Part shown: positions 22,431 to 22,652 of the stretch, piece by piece
Layout of the letters: each line of letters opens with the position of its first letter
Numbering within the stretch: the stretch's first letter is position 1
Assembly (NCBI GenBank): GCA_037441725.1
Contig: JBBIRT010000048.1
Location: 1 to 22,652, forward strand
Length of the DNA stretch: 22,652 nt
Direction of reading: 5' to 3'
Source: JBBIRT01 sp037441725
GTDB lineage: Bacteria > Desulfobacterota > BSN033 > UBA1163
Notes under the pieces: generated by a model
Seen by the model: the letters and a program-made list of their open reading frames with translations, nothing else
Database searches by the model: none
Told to the model about the DNA's origin: nothing
Program-made: the position numbers and the translations under genes

Positions 22431-22652
22431 GTCAGATAAAAAGAGAACTTTAAAGAGGGATTTAAAAGGGTTTGAAGCCCTACCTCCCCAGTCATTTAAA
22501 GACCTTGTTATGCATCACTGAAGTGGGGAACCCGATTAGAATCAGGCAGGAATATCTCCGAAAATTTTATAAAGCGGAGCACTTCAAAAATAGCTTGGTA
22601 AAAGTTATATCCTCCAACAAATCATTGCCTTTCATTACCTAAGGAATTCTGT
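22431..22652. other. gene-free 3' end of window
   Basis: No recognisable gene. One stop-free + frame runs from 22466 to the TAA at 22640-22642 (TTG at 22472, 56 codons), and a minus-strand frame over the same bases encodes a tail ending FLPDSNRVPHFSDA. Neither has a convincing start. A hairpin CTCCG (22556-22560)/CGGAG (22575-22579) encloses an AAAATTTT-containing loop. A weak AGGG/CCCT stem at 22467-22481 has no U-run, so no terminator is called after pncC. It may be a dispersed repeat or a decayed fragment. Confidence 0.3.

Noticed and set aside
22467..22481. AGGG/CCCT stem after pncC as a terminator
   Set aside because: Short stem with a wobble pair and no downstream T-run.

Overview
The window looks like the chromosomal origin region of a Gram-negative bacterium with moderate to low GC content. 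Lipopolysaccharide is implied by kdsA. The gene order (gyrA, dnaA, dnaN, gyrB, coaE, rho, rpmE, a DUF1385 membrane protein, prfA, prmC, murA, his genes, pgpA, pncC) best suits a deltaproteobacterial (Desulfobacterota-like) lineage. That assignment is inference from gene order and protein style, not from a database search. Every supported gene lies on the + strand. No tRNA, rRNA, CRISPR array or complete insertion sequence was seen.

Layout. 1-352: AT-rich leader with a possible tail of an upstream reading frame and a candidate promoter for gyrA. 353-8191: replication block gyrA, putative oriC, dnaA, dnaN, gyrB. It has no recF between dnaN and gyrB. The gyrA-dnaA gap (2780-3026) carries three DnaA-box-like 9-mers spaced exactly 11 bp apart next to very AT-rich DNA. 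8207-10443: coaE, rho and rpmE. 10647-14975: DUF1385 protein, prfA, prmC and murA. 14972-21458: histidine genes hisD, hisB, hisH, hisA and hisF, with kdsA, a small transaldolase and an unrecognised exported protein between hisH and hisA. hisG, hisC and hisI/E are not in the window. 21487-22430: pgpA and the stand-alone CinA C-terminal domain (pncC). 22431-22652: no convincing gene.

How the genes fit together. The first block starts and untangles replication. rho, rpmE, prfA and prmC serve transcription and translation termination and the ribosome; PrmC methylates the GGQ glutamine of the release factor encoded just upstream. murA and kdsA feed the cell envelope. The his genes make histidine from PRPP, and transaldolase could link them to pentose phosphate supply. 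Overlapping or near-contiguous stops and starts (coaE/rho, murA/hisD, tal/unknown gene/hisA/hisF, pgpA/pncC) indicate long co-translated operons.

The most interesting point is prfA. The gene for RF1, the factor that reads UAG, is interrupted by one in-frame TAG (11854-11856) followed at once by an in-frame ATG, and is otherwise intact to the GGQ motif and beyond. TAG is still used as a normal stop by gyrB, hisA and pncC, so it is not simply a sense codon here. At both gyrB/coaE and hisA/hisF the TAG is followed, in the same frame and without another stop, by the next gene. A sequencing error or lesion, a translationally coupled split RF1, and UAG-readthrough autoregulation analogous to the prfB UGA frameshift are the competing readings.
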